This document shows, in pieces, positions 9,208 through 18,019 of a stretch of 64,000 bases of DNA. The notes under the pieces are model-generated. The model was not told where the DNA came from and did not search any database. It was given only the letters and a program-made list of their open reading frames with translations. Origin of the DNA: Salinibacter sp. 10B (GTDB taxonomy: Bacteria; Bacteroidota; Rhodothermia; Rhodothermales; Salinibacteraceae); assembly GCF_002954405.1 (NCBI RefSeq), contig NZ_MQWC01000004.1, forward strand, positions 3,412,668 through 3,476,667, given 5' to 3'. Position 1 is the first letter of the stretch; every line of letters begins with the position of its first letter. The translations under genes and the position numbers were made by a program.

Positions 9208-10458
9208 ATGTCCACCCGCGACCGTTCGCACCGGGATTCCGACGACGAAACGCCCCGAGAAAAGGGAGAACTCCGCCAGTGGGCCGAAGCCTTCATTGTC
9301 GCTTTCGTCGTCGTCTTGATCATCCGCACGCTTTTCTTTGATCTCTTCCGAATCCCGACACCCTCAATGGAGGAGAATCTGCTTGTGGGGGACTATCTTT
9401 TTGTGTCGAAGCTCCACTACGGCACGCGGATGCCGATGAGTGTGGGGGTTCCCTTCACCTCTATCTACATGCCCGGCGTTTCTTTTCCGTACACCCGTCT
9501 TGGAGGGTTCTCTGAGGTGCAGCGGGGAGACCCGATTGTGTTCAATTTTCCGCCAAAGGAGGGGCCAATCGATCGGAAGGTGCACTACATCAAACGCGTG
9601 ATCGGCATGCCGGGAGAGAAGATCGCAGTGCGGGACAAGGTTGTGCACGTCGGGGAACGTTCCCTGCCCCTGGGACGCGGCATGCAGCAGTACTGGAGCG
9701 TGAGGAAGTCAGACCCTCGCTACCAGATTCCTCGCAATCGCATGGAGGAAATCGGCATTAGCGAGGTGAAGCCTACGCAAAGCGCTACGACGATCCGGAT
9801 CCTGGCCACCCCTGCGGCAGCACGCCAAGTGCACTCGTGGTCGTGGGTCGAATCGGTGGAGCCTTACATTTTCCGAAACTCGAACTACGGGGATTTGATG
9901 TATCCCTCCGGACGAGGATACACGCCGGACAACTATGGGCCGGTTCGCATTCCCAAAAAAGGGGAGACCATCACTCTCACCGATAAGAACTGGTCTGTCT
10001 ATAAGCCAGTGATTGTGCGCTATGAGGAGCGGGATGCTCGTCAGATGACCGATTCGACCTTTGCGATCGAAGGCGAGCGTACCACCACGTATACATTTCA
10101 GCAGGACTATTTCTTCGTGATGGGGGACAACCGGGACAATTCTGAAGACAGCCGGTTTTGGGGGTTCGTGCCGATGGATCACGTGGTGGGGAAGGCAATC
10201 ATCACGTACTTCTCTTGGGACCACCAGGCGTGGATGCCCCGCTTTGGGCGGATTATGAATCCCATTGAGGACGACGAGGTCTTCCGGGATCAGACGGTCA
10301 TGCAGCAGCTGTCGGATTCGGCGACGGTGGAGCGTCGTCCCGGGAACCGTCGTTCACCTCGTCGGGGGACTGCTGAGAAGAGGGCGCCTTCGTCTTCACG
10401 GGCGACGACGGCGAGCACAGCCTCGGCAGACGCAAACCAGATTTCCGGCTCGAAATGA
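9208..10458 (+). CDS. lepB: Signal peptidase I
   Basis: Membrane-anchored serine protease that cleaves signal peptides of secreted proteins. With the ATG at 9208 the protein is 416 aa; a TTG at 9190 would add six residues. One N-terminal membrane helix (AFIVAFVVVLIIRTLFFDLF) precedes the nucleophile S53 (IPTPSMEEN) and the general base K129 (HYIKRVIGMPGEK). The box E motif FFVMGDNRDNSEDSRFWGFV is intact. A long insert between the boxes and a Ser/Ala/Arg-rich tail make it larger than E. coli LepB, as is common in Bacteroidota. Its stop overlaps the start of the ArsR gene (ATGA), so the two are probably translationally coupled. Confidence 0.95.
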   Translation: MSTRDRSHRDSDDETPREKGELRQWAEAFIVAFVVVLIIRTLFFDLFRIPTPSMEENLLVGDYLFVSKLHYGTRMPMSVGVPFTSIYMPGVSFPYTRLGGFSEVQRGDPIVFNFPPKEGPIDRKVHYIKRVIGMPGEKIAVRDKVVHVGERSLPLGRGMQQYWSVRKSDPRYQIPRNRMEEIGISEVKPTQSATTIRILATPAAARQVHSWSWVESVEPYIFRNSNYGDLMYPSGRGYTPDNYGPVRIPKKGETITLTDKNWSVYKPVIVRYEERDARQMTDSTFAIEGERTTTYTFQQDYFFVMGDNRDNSEDSRFWGFVPMDHVVGKAIITYFSWDHQAWMPRFGRIMNPIEDDEVFRDQTVMQQLSDSATVERRPGNRRSPRRGTAEKRAPSSSRATTASTASADANQISGSK

Positions 10459-10799
10459 CAGATCAACTCAATACCGAATGCGATGGAGACGGGGCCCTGG
10501 AAGAGGGGGTGCCGAACGAGGTCGTTTTGACCCCGACCGTGCAGCTTCTCAAGGGATTTGCGGACGACACGCGTCTTCGCATCCTATGCTTGCTGCGAGA
10601 CCGAGAGGTCTGCGTCCATGAGATCGTCGACGCGCTCGACATGAGCCAGTCCGCCGTGAGCCACCAGCTCCGCGTGCTGCGAGACGCGCGTCTCGTATCA
10701 CACCGTCGGGACGGGCGCCACGTCTACTACCGTTTGGCCGACGACCACGTGCGGGAGATGCTGGAAAATGCGCTGTCGCACGGGGCCGAGAACGAGTGA
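10455..10799 (+). CDS. ArsR/SmtB-family metal-sensing repressor with alpha5 zinc-type site
   Basis: 114 aa winged-helix repressor. The core is TPTVQLLKGFADDTRLRILC with the recognition helix MSQSAVSHQLRVLRDARLVS and wing RRDGRHVYYRL. The C-terminal helix carries D96-x-H98-x10-H109-x2-E112, which is exactly the alpha5 ligand pattern of SmtB/CzrA/ZiaR-type sensors for Zn(II) (also Co(II)). The alpha3 region keeps one cysteine (EVCVHEIV), not a full CxC site. It overlaps lepB by four bases, an unusual place for a metal sensor. Its likely target is the palindrome at 11146-11161 in front of the ICMT-like gene and metal ATPase. Metal identity is inference. Confidence 0.92.
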   Translation: MTDQLNTECDGDGALEEGVPNEVVLTPTVQLLKGFADDTRLRILCLLRDREVCVHEIVDALDMSQSAVSHQLRVLRDARLVSHRRDGRHVYYRLADDHVREMLENALSHGAENE

Positions 10800-10839
10800 G
10801 GCGTGAAGCGTGAGAATCCGTCTGGCGGACGTTCTATAG

Positions 10840-10857
10840 GCTCCGCCTTCGCGGAGC
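10840..10857 (+). repeat. Short stem-loop after the ArsR gene
   Basis: GCTCCGC-cttc-GCGGAGC, a perfect 7-bp stem with a 4-nt loop, 41 bp after the stop. No T-run follows, so an intrinsic terminator is only possible. The remainder of 10800-11145 holds nothing else I can name. Confidence 0.4.
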
Positions 10858-11145
10858 TCGTGCACGAGGTCTTCTGTATGCGTCCAATTATTTCACTTCA
10901 GACCGAATTTGGACGCTGGGGCTCGGCGTTCACGTCTGTGTGTGTGCGAGGACGGGCGCAGTGTCCTCGACCTTGACGCTCTGAAGATGTATCTTCCGTC
11001 CCCAGTGTGACAGGGACGCGGGAGCACCAGATGGGACTGGCCTGGCCATCCAGTTTGAGAACAAGGGGCCTCTGCTTTTGGAAGTGATCGGTTCGTTTCA
11101 GGATGGGTCTGTACGAAACAATCTATGTTCTCTCTATTCTAACAA

Positions 11146-11161
11146 ATGAACATATGCTCAT
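11146..11161. promoter_or_regulatory. Probable ArsR/SmtB operator
   Basis: ATGAACATATGCTCAT is a 16-bp inverted repeat with one mismatched pair, in an AT-rich stretch that stands out from its GC-rich surroundings. It resembles the TGAACA-NN-TGTTCA core of SmtB-type operators. It lies 19 bp before the ATG of the ICMT-like gene and upstream of the metal ATPase. The ArsR gene with a matching alpha5 sensor site lies about 350 bp upstream. Assignment by motif and context. Confidence 0.6.
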
Positions 11162-11179
11162 ACATTGACAGGTAGTCAG

Positions 11180-11696
11180 ATGGCGATCGTGTTTGGGAGC
11201 ACACTGGCGGTCACGCTTCTGCTGGACCTCACGGTGCTAGTGACGCTGGCTGTTCCGTCTCTGCGCATCTGGCCGCCGCCCGGACGGCAGACGTGGCAGT
11301 ACCGGGGCACGTGGACGCTCTTCTCCCTCGCCTTCGTTGGGGTTCTCGTCGTGGGCGGGCTCGATGCCGGAAGTTTCGGGCTGGATCGCCAGCTACGCGA
11401 TGGGCTCCATCGGGCACCGCGCGGCTCTGGGGCTGGAGGCCGAGTTGGTCACGGAGGGGCCGTACGCGATCTCTCGAAATCCGGGCTACGTCGGTGACCT
11501 CCTGCTGATGATTGGGTACGTCGTGCTGACTGACTCGCGATTGGCGGCAATCGTCGCGGCCGTAGGCGCGATTTGGTTCATTCTCGCTCCGTTCGCCGAG
11601 GAGCCGTGGCTCGAAACGCAGTACGGGGAGGCCTACCGCCGCTACAAGGAGTGCCATCCCCGCTTTCTCGGGGTCGTTTCGGACGTAGATCGATGA
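11180..11696 (+). pseudogene. Isoprenylcysteine carboxyl methyltransferase-like membrane protein, frameshifted
   Basis: Two overlapping frames together make one ICMT/PEMT-like protein. The first, from the ATG at 11180, gives two membrane helices (MAIVFGSTLAVTLLLDLTVL and TLFSLAFVGVLVVGGLDAG). It then turns into non-conserved sequence near 11375. The second frame, shifted by one base, carries the family signature AELVTEGPYAISRNPGYVGD, more membrane helices and EEPWLETQYGEAYRRY up to 11696. The family segment between the halves also looks shortened, so a small deletion is more likely than programmed frameshifting. Sequencing error cannot be excluded. It sits between a metal operator and a metal ATPase and was probably part of that unit. 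Confidence 0.75.
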
Positions 11697-11810
11697 CCTC
11701 ATCCGCCATCTATGTTCACGCAATACGCATCACGCAATACGTCCTGCTGAGAGGAGCACTGCCTCAGAAGGACCGCAAAAGCGCCGCACCACAACGCACC
11801 GAGACGAACC

Positions 11811-14279
11811 ATGTCCGACCGCATTCAACTCGACCTTCCGATTCTTCTGCCCGATGTGCCGGACGCCAAAGATGCGTGCGTGGAGCGGCTCACGACAAGC
11901 CTGCAGGGGCACGCCGGCATCGATCGGGCGCACGTGGCCCCGGCCGAGAACGGGACCGCGGACCGGCTCTGCGTGCACTACGATCCGGAGACGATCTCGC
12001 TGTCGCGCATCCGGCAGATGGCCAAGAGCCTGGGCTCTGAGATCACCGACCAGTACGGGCACCTCGTTTGGGGCGTCGAGGGCATTTCACACCCCCGTCG
12101 GGCGCGGACCATCGCCAAGCGTCTGCGCCGAATCGAGGGGGTGGTGGAGGCGGAGGCGAGTGCCAGTGAGCGGATCCGCGTGGAATTCGTCCGATCGGCG
12201 GTCAGCGAGCAGGCGATTCGGGAGACGCTGCGCTCGATGGGCGTTCGGGTTCGCGGTGACGTGATTGACGTGCGCGACGTAGGAGCAGGCGGGCATCATC
12301 ATGAAGAAGAAAATCATGATCACGATCATGACCACGGTGGGATGTTTGGCGAGCAGACCGAGTTGATCTTTGCGATTCTGTCAGGTCTCTGTGTTGTCAC
12401 CGGATTCGGGGTCTCGTTCGTAGGAGCTGTGCCGGGATGGGTCGCTGTTTCCGTATATGGGGTCGGGTATTTCTTCGGCGGGTACTATACGGTCCGCGAG
12501 GCCGTCGACGCCCTTCGAGTGGGCGAGTTTGAGGTCGACTTTCTGATGCTGGTGGCGGCTGTGGGGGCAGCAGTACTTGGAAAATGGCTGGAAGGAGCGT
12601 TTTTGCTCTTCCTCTTTTCGCTCGGCCATGCCCTGGAGCACTACGCGATGGGACGCGCCCGGCAGGCCATCGAGAGCCTTGCGGAACTGGCCCCCGACAC
12701 GGCGCTCATCCGACGGAATGGGGAGGAGGTGGAGGTGCCAGTCGAGAAGCTGGCGGTGGGCGACACCGTGCTCGTAAAGCCCGGCGCACGCATCCCGGCG
12801 GACGGCATCGTGGTGGAGGGGGAGAGTGCCGTTGATCAGTCGCCCGTGACGGGGGAGAGCGTGCCCGTTGACAAGACGCCGGTCGACGATCCCGGCGCGG
12901 CGATGGAAGCCCCCGACACCCTGGGCGCCACGCATCGGGTGTACGCTGGGACGATCAACGGAAATGGTGCCATCGACGTGCGCGTGACGGCCCCCTCCGA
13001 CGAAACGACGATCTCCAGGGTCGTGCAGATGGTGACGGAGGCGGAGGCCGACAAATCGCCCACCGAGCGGTTCACCGACCGCTTCGAGCGCATCTTCGTC
13101 CCCTCCGTCCTGGGCCTCGTGGTGCTTCTGCTCTTTGCCTGGGTGCCCCTCGACGAGACATTTGCCGACAGCTTCTACCGCGCGATGGCCGTACTCGTGG
13201 CCGCCAGCCCGTGCGCCCTGGCTATTGCTACGCCGAGCGCCGTTCTCAGCGGCGTTGCACGCGCCGGACAGAGCGGTGTGCTCGTGAAGGGGGGCGGCCC
13301 GCTTGAACAGCTCGGCCGCCTGGGGGCAGTGGCCTTTGACAAGACCGGCACCCTCACCGAAGGCGAGCCGCGCGTGACCGACGTGTGGCCTTATGACGAT
13401 ACGTCCGAAGCCGACCTTCTGCGCGCCGCTGTCGTTGTCGAGCGCCTCAGCGACCACCCGCTGGCGGAGGCCGTCGTCCAGTACGGAGAAGAGCACCTGG
13501 ACGACACGGGAGCGGCTGCATCCGACCTGGAGAGCGTAACGGGGCAGGGCGTCAAAGCCACGGTGGACGGCGAGCCCGTCTACGTGGGGAAGGACGATCT
13601 CTTTGACGAGAAAGGTGATCTGAGAGTGCCAGGTCCGCCTCTTCCCGAGCCCATCCGTGAGCAGGTGGAATCGTTGGAGTCGGAGGGCCGGACGACGATG
13701 ATCGTGCAGAAGGGCGAACGCTACCTTGGCGTGATTGGGCTGTCCGATGCGCCCCGAGAAGAGGCAGCGGCGATGGTAGAGCGCCTACGGGACCTCGGCA
13801 TCCGGCGCATGATCATGATTTCGGGCGACAACCAGCGCGTGGTGGATGCCGTGGCAGCCCAGCTAGGGATCGACGAAGCACGCGGCGATTTGTTGCCCGA
13901 CGATAAGGTGACGGCGGTACAGCAGCTCCGAGAGGAGGAAGACGTGGCGATGGTGGGCGACGGCGTGAACGACGCTCCGGCCATGGCGAACGCATCGGTC
14001 GGCATTGCAATGGGCGCCGCCGGGTCGGACGTGGCATTGGAGACGGCCGACGTCGCCTTGATGGCCGACAAACTCGATCCACTCCCCTTTGCGGTTGGGC
14101 TCTCGCGACGGACCCGCCGCGTCATTCGGCAGAACCTGTGGCTGGCGCTAGGCATGGTCGCGATTCTCGTGCCGGCTACGATCTTCGGTTTGCAGATCGG
14201 GCCCGCCGTGGTGCTGCACGAAGGGTCGACGCTCCTCGTGGTGGGCAATGCGCTCCGGCTGCTGGGATACGAAGCGTAA
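11811..14279 (+). CDS. P1B-4 type heavy-metal transporting ATPase (Co/Zn/Fe efflux candidate)
   Basis: 822-aa inner-membrane P-type ATPase. The N-terminus has two ferredoxin-like HMA-type regions (about 5-80 and 82-155) that lack CxxC, then a His/Asp/Glu-rich metal loop at 161-176. Catalytic parts are the actuator VTGES (346-350), phosphorylation DKTGT with D510, and hinge MVGDGVNDAPAMANAS. The transport site in M6 is SPC (466-468, in AASPCALAIATP), not CPC, and M8 has HEGST (803-807). SPC plus HEGxT defines the P1B-4 class, which moves Co2+, Zn2+, Cd2+ or Fe2+. It follows an SmtB-like operator and an ICMT-like gene. The substrate is not settled by sequence. Confidence 0.93.
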   Translation: MSDRIQLDLPILLPDVPDAKDACVERLTTSLQGHAGIDRAHVAPAENGTADRLCVHYDPETISLSRIRQMAKSLGSEITDQYGHLVWGVEGISHPRRARTIAKRLRRIEGVVEAEASASERIRVEFVRSAVSEQAIRETLRSMGVRVRGDVIDVRDVGAGGHHHEEENHDHDHDHGGMFGEQTELIFAILSGLCVVTGFGVSFVGAVPGWVAVSVYGVGYFFGGYYTVREAVDALRVGEFEVDFLMLVAAVGAAVLGKWLEGAFLLFLFSLGHALEHYAMGRARQAIESLAELAPDTALIRRNGEEVEVPVEKLAVGDTVLVKPGARIPADGIVVEGESAVDQSPVTGESVPVDKTPVDDPGAAMEAPDTLGATHRVYAGTINGNGAIDVRVTAPSDETTISRVVQMVTEAEADKSPTERFTDRFERIFVPSVLGLVVLLLFAWVPLDETFADSFYRAMAVLVAASPCALAIATPSAVLSGVARAGQSGVLVKGGGPLEQLGRLGAVAFDKTGTLTEGEPRVTDVWPYDDTSEADLLRAAVVVERLSDHPLAEAVVQYGEEHLDDTGAAASDLESVTGQGVKATVDGEPVYVGKDDLFDEKGDLRVPGPPLPEPIREQVESLESEGRTTMIVQKGERYLGVIGLSDAPREEAAAMVERLRDLGIRRMIMISGDNQRVVDAVAAQLGIDEARGDLLPDDKVTAVQQLREEEDVAMVGDGVNDAPAMANASVGIAMGAAGSDVALETADVALMADKLDPLPFAVGLSRRTRRVIRQNLWLALGMVAILVPATIFGLQIGPAVVLHEGSTLLVVGNALRLLGYEA

Positions 14280-14387
14280 AGACGAGGAGAGCAGCGGCGC
14301 GTGGGCGACAATTGGCAAAGTCGACGAGGGCGCCCACTTTCGCAGGAGCCACAGGCTCCCACGTGCATGAACACTCAGACGCAAACG

Positions 14388-14816
14388 CTACTCACACCGG
14401 AATCGGTGCCACTGCTTGGTTACCGGCTCGGCGGTGCAGGTCCCTTCAATGTTGCAGAGCACGCCGATCGAGTCGGGAGGGACTACTGTCCGGGACGTAG
14501 GGGCTGTTACGTACCCTCGAGCGGGCCAGAGCCCCTCACCCGACCAGGCGCAAAGCACATTAGCCTCGCGGTCATAGCGAAGGTAGTCCACGCCGAGGTC
14601 GAGCATGAGACTGCGGGCCTGGGCGTTGCCGGTATTGCGGAGCCAGAAGAGGGAGGAGTCGGATTGCGCTTTGGCCTGCGCAACGGCGCGCTGCACGAGC
14701 TGGTTATACTGCGCGGGGGCCTTCGACGGGGGCGTGGGCGGTTGGCACCCCACGAGTCCCACCGCGAGAAGGGCGGTCAGCACGCCCGGCACAAACGACG
14801 AAGAGGAGAACGGCAT
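14388..14816 (-). CDS. Small lipoprotein downstream of a TonB-dependent receptor
   Basis: 142 aa. The signal peptide has a lipobox (ALLAVGLVGC), so it should be lipidated and processed by the LspA encoded in this window. The mature protein begins QPPTPPSKAPAQYNQLVQRA, has an Ala/Gln-rich helix, and then a compact region with three more cysteines (VLCAWSGEGLWPARG, VLCNIEGTCTAEP). No family was recognised. Its start is 11 bp after the receptor's stop, so the two are almost certainly one transcript. It may be a surface or periplasmic partner of the receptor; that is inference from position only. Confidence 0.8.
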   Translation of the reverse strand: MPFSSSSFVPGVLTALLAVGLVGCQPPTPPSKAPAQYNQLVQRAVAQAKAQSDSSLFWLRNTGNAQARSLMLDLGVDYLRYDREANVLCAWSGEGLWPARGYVTAPTSRTVVPPDSIGVLCNIEGTCTAEPVTKQWHRFRCE

Positions 14817-14827
14817 AGCGGAGAGGC

Positions 14828-17131
14828 TTACAGGGTCAGATTCACGCCGACGCGAAAGGAGCGGCCCGGTCGGGGAAGCCCCAGTCCAATGTAGACCGTT
14901 TCGTCGGTCAGGTTTTCGCCGCGAAGGTATATGCTCCCTCCAACAACGTCCGTGAAGGAGGCCAGGTCGTAGCTGAGGCGGGAGTTCAACAAGACGGAGG
15001 GAGAAGAGGGGAGGGTTACAAACACGTTTTCCTCATTTCGAGCGTACACGCCGCCGGTGTATCGAGCCTGTCCCGTGAGAGAAAGCCCAAACGAGAAGTC
15101 GTACGACACCGTGCCGGTTCCCAGCCAGGACGGCTTCTCGTCGAGTCGCTGGACGCGGCCGTTTTCCGTAATGCCCCTGGGGTGAGACCACGTCACATTT
15201 CCGTCTAGCAGGAGTGCGTCCGTCGGGGTCCAGCGGACCGTCGTTTCGAGGCCATAGATGCGTGCGCCCTGCAGGTTGATGCGTCGTTCCTTCAGGGTAT
15301 CATCGGGCGTTAGTGTGCTTCTTTGCCCGACGCTACACGCGTCAATTGGGGCTTGAAGACGGACGGTGCACTTTCCAATCGTGTTCTTGACTCGATTAAG
15401 GAAAGCGGTGGATTCGACGGAGAAGGACGCCGTCCGACGCTCAATGCCGATTTCCCCAATCCAGGCGGTGACGGGTTTGAGGGTTGGATTGGGCACAAAC
15501 TTTCCGATGGCCGCACCATAGAGCTCACGCATTGTGGGAAACCGGCTCTTGCGCCCCGCTGCCGCACGGAGAGCCCATCTCTCTGACAGGTCGGCACGCA
15601 CTCCGGAGGTAAGCCCCCAGGCGTAAAACGGATCGCGCTCCGGAAACGGGCCTGTCTCCGGGTAGTCCGCTCCGTCGAGATTGACGCCGGCTGAAACCTC
15701 GATCTGCGAATGGACCTGGGCGTTGTATTCGAGGCCCGCGCTAACGATGTGTTGCTGAAAGACTGTTGTTGAGTCGGCCGAGGAATCCGACGGTCCATTA
15801 GGAATGGTCGTCTTCTCGTGCTGGCTCGTAAGCCCATTGACCGCCAGCGTGAGGCTCCCGAGGGGGAAGTTCTGGGTGCCGATCAGGCGTGCCCCCGCCG
15901 TGAGGTCGCGTCCCTGCTGCGTGCTCACCAATTCGTTGTACTGAACACTGCGATAGTCGGCAATGTCCTGGGCAAAACGACTTCCCCACGCGGCCCCTCG
16001 AACCGACGTGTTCGTGCCGAGGGGCGTCTGTCCGCTCAAGATCAGGGTGGACTTTTGCCAGAGGGGATATCGCCAGTAGCGCGACTGTGCATCCGTGGCG
16101 TTTCCTTCCGGTGCCACTCCTTGCTCTGCATTTACGTGGAGGAGCGACAGTCCCATCTGTCCTCCGTCAGCAAAGCGGTAACTCGCCCGTCCAAAGCCGC
16201 TAAGCAGCCGTCGGTCGGTATTCACGCGGCGGTCGTCGAGGGGTTGGTTGTTTTCGAGGGTGGCGTTGCGGGGAAGCGGCTGGTCGCCCCGGGCCGAATA
16301 TTGAACGGCAGCCGTGTAGTCCCATTGCTCCGTGCGTCCCAGGTGGGTGACCGTGGCACGCCGTTGGTCGGCGGTGCCGACGGCCCCGGTCAGTTCGGTT
16401 TTTCGTCCCGGTGCGTCGAGCGTGCGGGATTGGAAATTGACGGCGCCGCCGAGGACGTTGGCGCCGTACCGAATGGAGGGCACGCCCTTCGTGACTGTAA
16501 TCTCCTCAACCACACTCGCCGGAATGAGGCTAATATCCACCCGATTGTCCCAGGGGATGTTGAGGAGGGCCCCATCGAAGAACTGACCGACCTGGCGGTC
16601 GCCCGCGTTCCGGAAGTAGAGAATGGTCTGTCCCCGCGAATTCGTCTGCACGTGAGTGGCCGGCACCAGCGGCGCCAGTTCCGAGACATCTGCCGCATCC
16701 TGCTGCTCAATGGTGCGTGCGTCAATGCGCTGGACCGTAGAGACGGACTGGGTTGTTCGTCCTTGGCGGCCGGCAACGACAATTTCGTTCAGCGAGTACC
16801 GGCGAGGAGCAAGCGCGAGGGAGAGACGCTGCGTTTGCTCCGCCTGCACCACAATCGATTGGCCTTGGGTCTGAAACCCGAGAGCGGACGCCTCAATGCG
16901 GTATTGGCCCGGGGCAACGCGAAGCTGAAACGTTCCGGTCGAGTCTGTGCTTGTGCCCCAGCGCTGGTCGTCTTGTCGCAGCACGACATTGGCGCGGGGC
17001 ACAGGCGTTTCCGTGCGGGCCTCTACGACCGTTCCGCGAACCGTCCCGGTCTGTGCTTGGGTGTGTTCGGTCCCGAGTCCGAGAAGGAGGACCGCGAGAA
17101 TAACGAGTTGGCCGAGCGTGGGGGGATGCAT
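14828..17131 (-). CDS. TonB-dependent outer-membrane receptor
   Basis: 767 aa. The signal peptide is MHPPTLGQLVILAVLLLGLG with cleavage near AQAQT. A carboxypeptidase-regulatory-like beta-sandwich follows (about 28-115, GTVRGTVVEARTETPVPRAN), typical of Bacteroidota receptors. The plug domain is about 130-240 (EITVTKGVPSIRYGANVLGG). A 22-strand barrel ends in an aromatic-type terminal strand (RSFRVGVNLTL). Such receptors import siderophores, vitamins or other large solutes using the TonB proton-motive system. The substrate cannot be named. The adjacent lipoprotein and the promoter-proximal inverted repeat at 17266-17292 suggest a regulated uptake locus. No SusD partner is adjacent. Confidence 0.93.
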   Translation of the reverse strand: MHPPTLGQLVILAVLLLGLGTEHTQAQTGTVRGTVVEARTETPVPRANVVLRQDDQRWGTSTDSTGTFQLRVAPGQYRIEASALGFQTQGQSIVVQAEQTQRLSLALAPRRYSLNEIVVAGRQGRTTQSVSTVQRIDARTIEQQDAADVSELAPLVPATHVQTNSRGQTILYFRNAGDRQVGQFFDGALLNIPWDNRVDISLIPASVVEEITVTKGVPSIRYGANVLGGAVNFQSRTLDAPGRKTELTGAVGTADQRRATVTHLGRTEQWDYTAAVQYSARGDQPLPRNATLENNQPLDDRRVNTDRRLLSGFGRASYRFADGGQMGLSLLHVNAEQGVAPEGNATDAQSRYWRYPLWQKSTLILSGQTPLGTNTSVRGAAWGSRFAQDIADYRSVQYNELVSTQQGRDLTAGARLIGTQNFPLGSLTLAVNGLTSQHEKTTIPNGPSDSSADSTTVFQQHIVSAGLEYNAQVHSQIEVSAGVNLDGADYPETGPFPERDPFYAWGLTSGVRADLSERWALRAAAGRKSRFPTMRELYGAAIGKFVPNPTLKPVTAWIGEIGIERRTASFSVESTAFLNRVKNTIGKCTVRLQAPIDACSVGQRSTLTPDDTLKERRINLQGARIYGLETTVRWTPTDALLLDGNVTWSHPRGITENGRVQRLDEKPSWLGTGTVSYDFSFGLSLTGQARYTGGVYARNEENVFVTLPSSPSVLLNSRLSYDLASFTDVVGGSIYLRGENLTDETVYIGLGLPRPGRSFRVGVNLTL

Positions 17132-17265
17132 AAACGATCGGCTGTGCTGGTGAAGATGAAAATGTCGTCTCCTGGTGCCAGTGGCTACCCGTTGGGACAG
17201 GCCGGAGCAAGGGGGCTAAAATGCTCGCAGTCGTTTTTCCCGCCCAGTACAGCATCGTTTATAAT

Positions 17266-17292
17266 CAAAACAGCTTCTTAGAGACTGTTTTG
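17266..17292. promoter_or_regulatory. Perfect inverted repeat upstream of the TonB receptor, possible operator
   Basis: CAAAACAG, an 11-nt spacer, then CTGTTTTG. The pair is perfect over 8 bp and lies 135 bp upstream of the receptor start at 17131. On the minus strand TATAAA follows shortly, so the repeat would overlap the -35 side of a promoter. The rest of 17132-17437 is AT-richer than its surroundings and has no gene. A role as an operator is inferred. Confidence 0.4.
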
Positions 17293-17437
17293 AGTTGACA
17301 CGATCGCATTTTAGGCTGAGCGTAACAACCGCAGATCGTCGAGATGCGTCTGGAGTGAGGGCTTCCGAACTATTATTGGTCCCCCATCGGCGAAACACCT
17401 CTCCGATTTTCAATCCGACCAAAAATCAAAACGTCCC

Positions 17438-18019
17438 TTACTCGGTGCTCCCGGTTTGCTCTTCCATCTGCAGGCCCGGGGTTCCTCCTACGCCCTCCAG
17501 TGCCTCGGTCATGCTGATGGCCGTTGGGCTGTCGGTGCGCGGGAAGCGAACCGGCGTGATCATGTAGCTGCTCGGAAGTTGGGTTGGCGCGCGCGGAATG
17601 GAGGTCCCTCGAACGGTCGCCCATACCTTACGGGTGGTGCGCTCATACTGGCGCTGGAGAAGACGCCGGTCGGTAATCATTGCTCCGTAAATGCGGTGCA
17701 GCGTACGGTGGGCACTCTCCCCCGTCAAGCGATCAGCCTGCTCGCGGTGTTGGGCAAGCACCGCCTCGTGGGAGGCAATCAGCGACCGATAGCGTTCGGC
17801 GAGGGCCCGCAGCGTATCCGTCGATTCGGCGGCCGATTCGAGGCGGCGAAGGTCCGACTGGGCCCGTCCAAGATCCTGCTCGATTTGCTGGACCGTCTGC
17901 TGAATTGCATTATAGGTCTTCTGCTCGGACTGGTAGCCGGCGTCGCCGTAGGTGCGGCAGCCTACGAGTAGCAGGGCCCCTGCAAGAAGGACGGCGACGG
18001 GGAACGAGGAACGGGTCAT
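17438..18019 (-). CDS. Lipoprotein with helical coiled-coil middle, unknown function
   Basis: 193 aa from the ATG at 18019 (MTRSSFPVAVLLAGALLLVG, then the lipobox cysteine). A longer reading from 18100 would bury the signal peptide and is rejected. After the lipid anchor there is a Gln/Arg/Glu-rich helical stretch (YNAIQQTVQQIEQDLGRAQS onward) of coiled-coil character. A Pro/Thr-rich C-terminal part contains SSYMITPVRFPRTDSP. No family was recognised. It is the first gene of a minus-strand group with the TonB receptor, but the 306-bp gap to the receptor suggests separate transcription. Confidence 0.75.
   Translation of the reverse strand: MTRSSFPVAVLLAGALLLVGCRTYGDAGYQSEQKTYNAIQQTVQQIEQDLGRAQSDLRRLESAAESTDTLRALAERYRSLIASHEAVLAQHREQADRLTGESAHRTLHRIYGAMITDRRLLQRQYERTTRKVWATVRGTSIPRAPTQLPSSYMITPVRFPRTDSPTAISMTEALEGVGGTPGLQMEEQTGSTE

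Noticed and set aside
15818-17281. 487-codon plus-strand frame opposite the TonB receptor
   Set aside because: The minus strand encodes an intact receptor with signal peptide and barrel; the plus-strand product shows no conserved motif.
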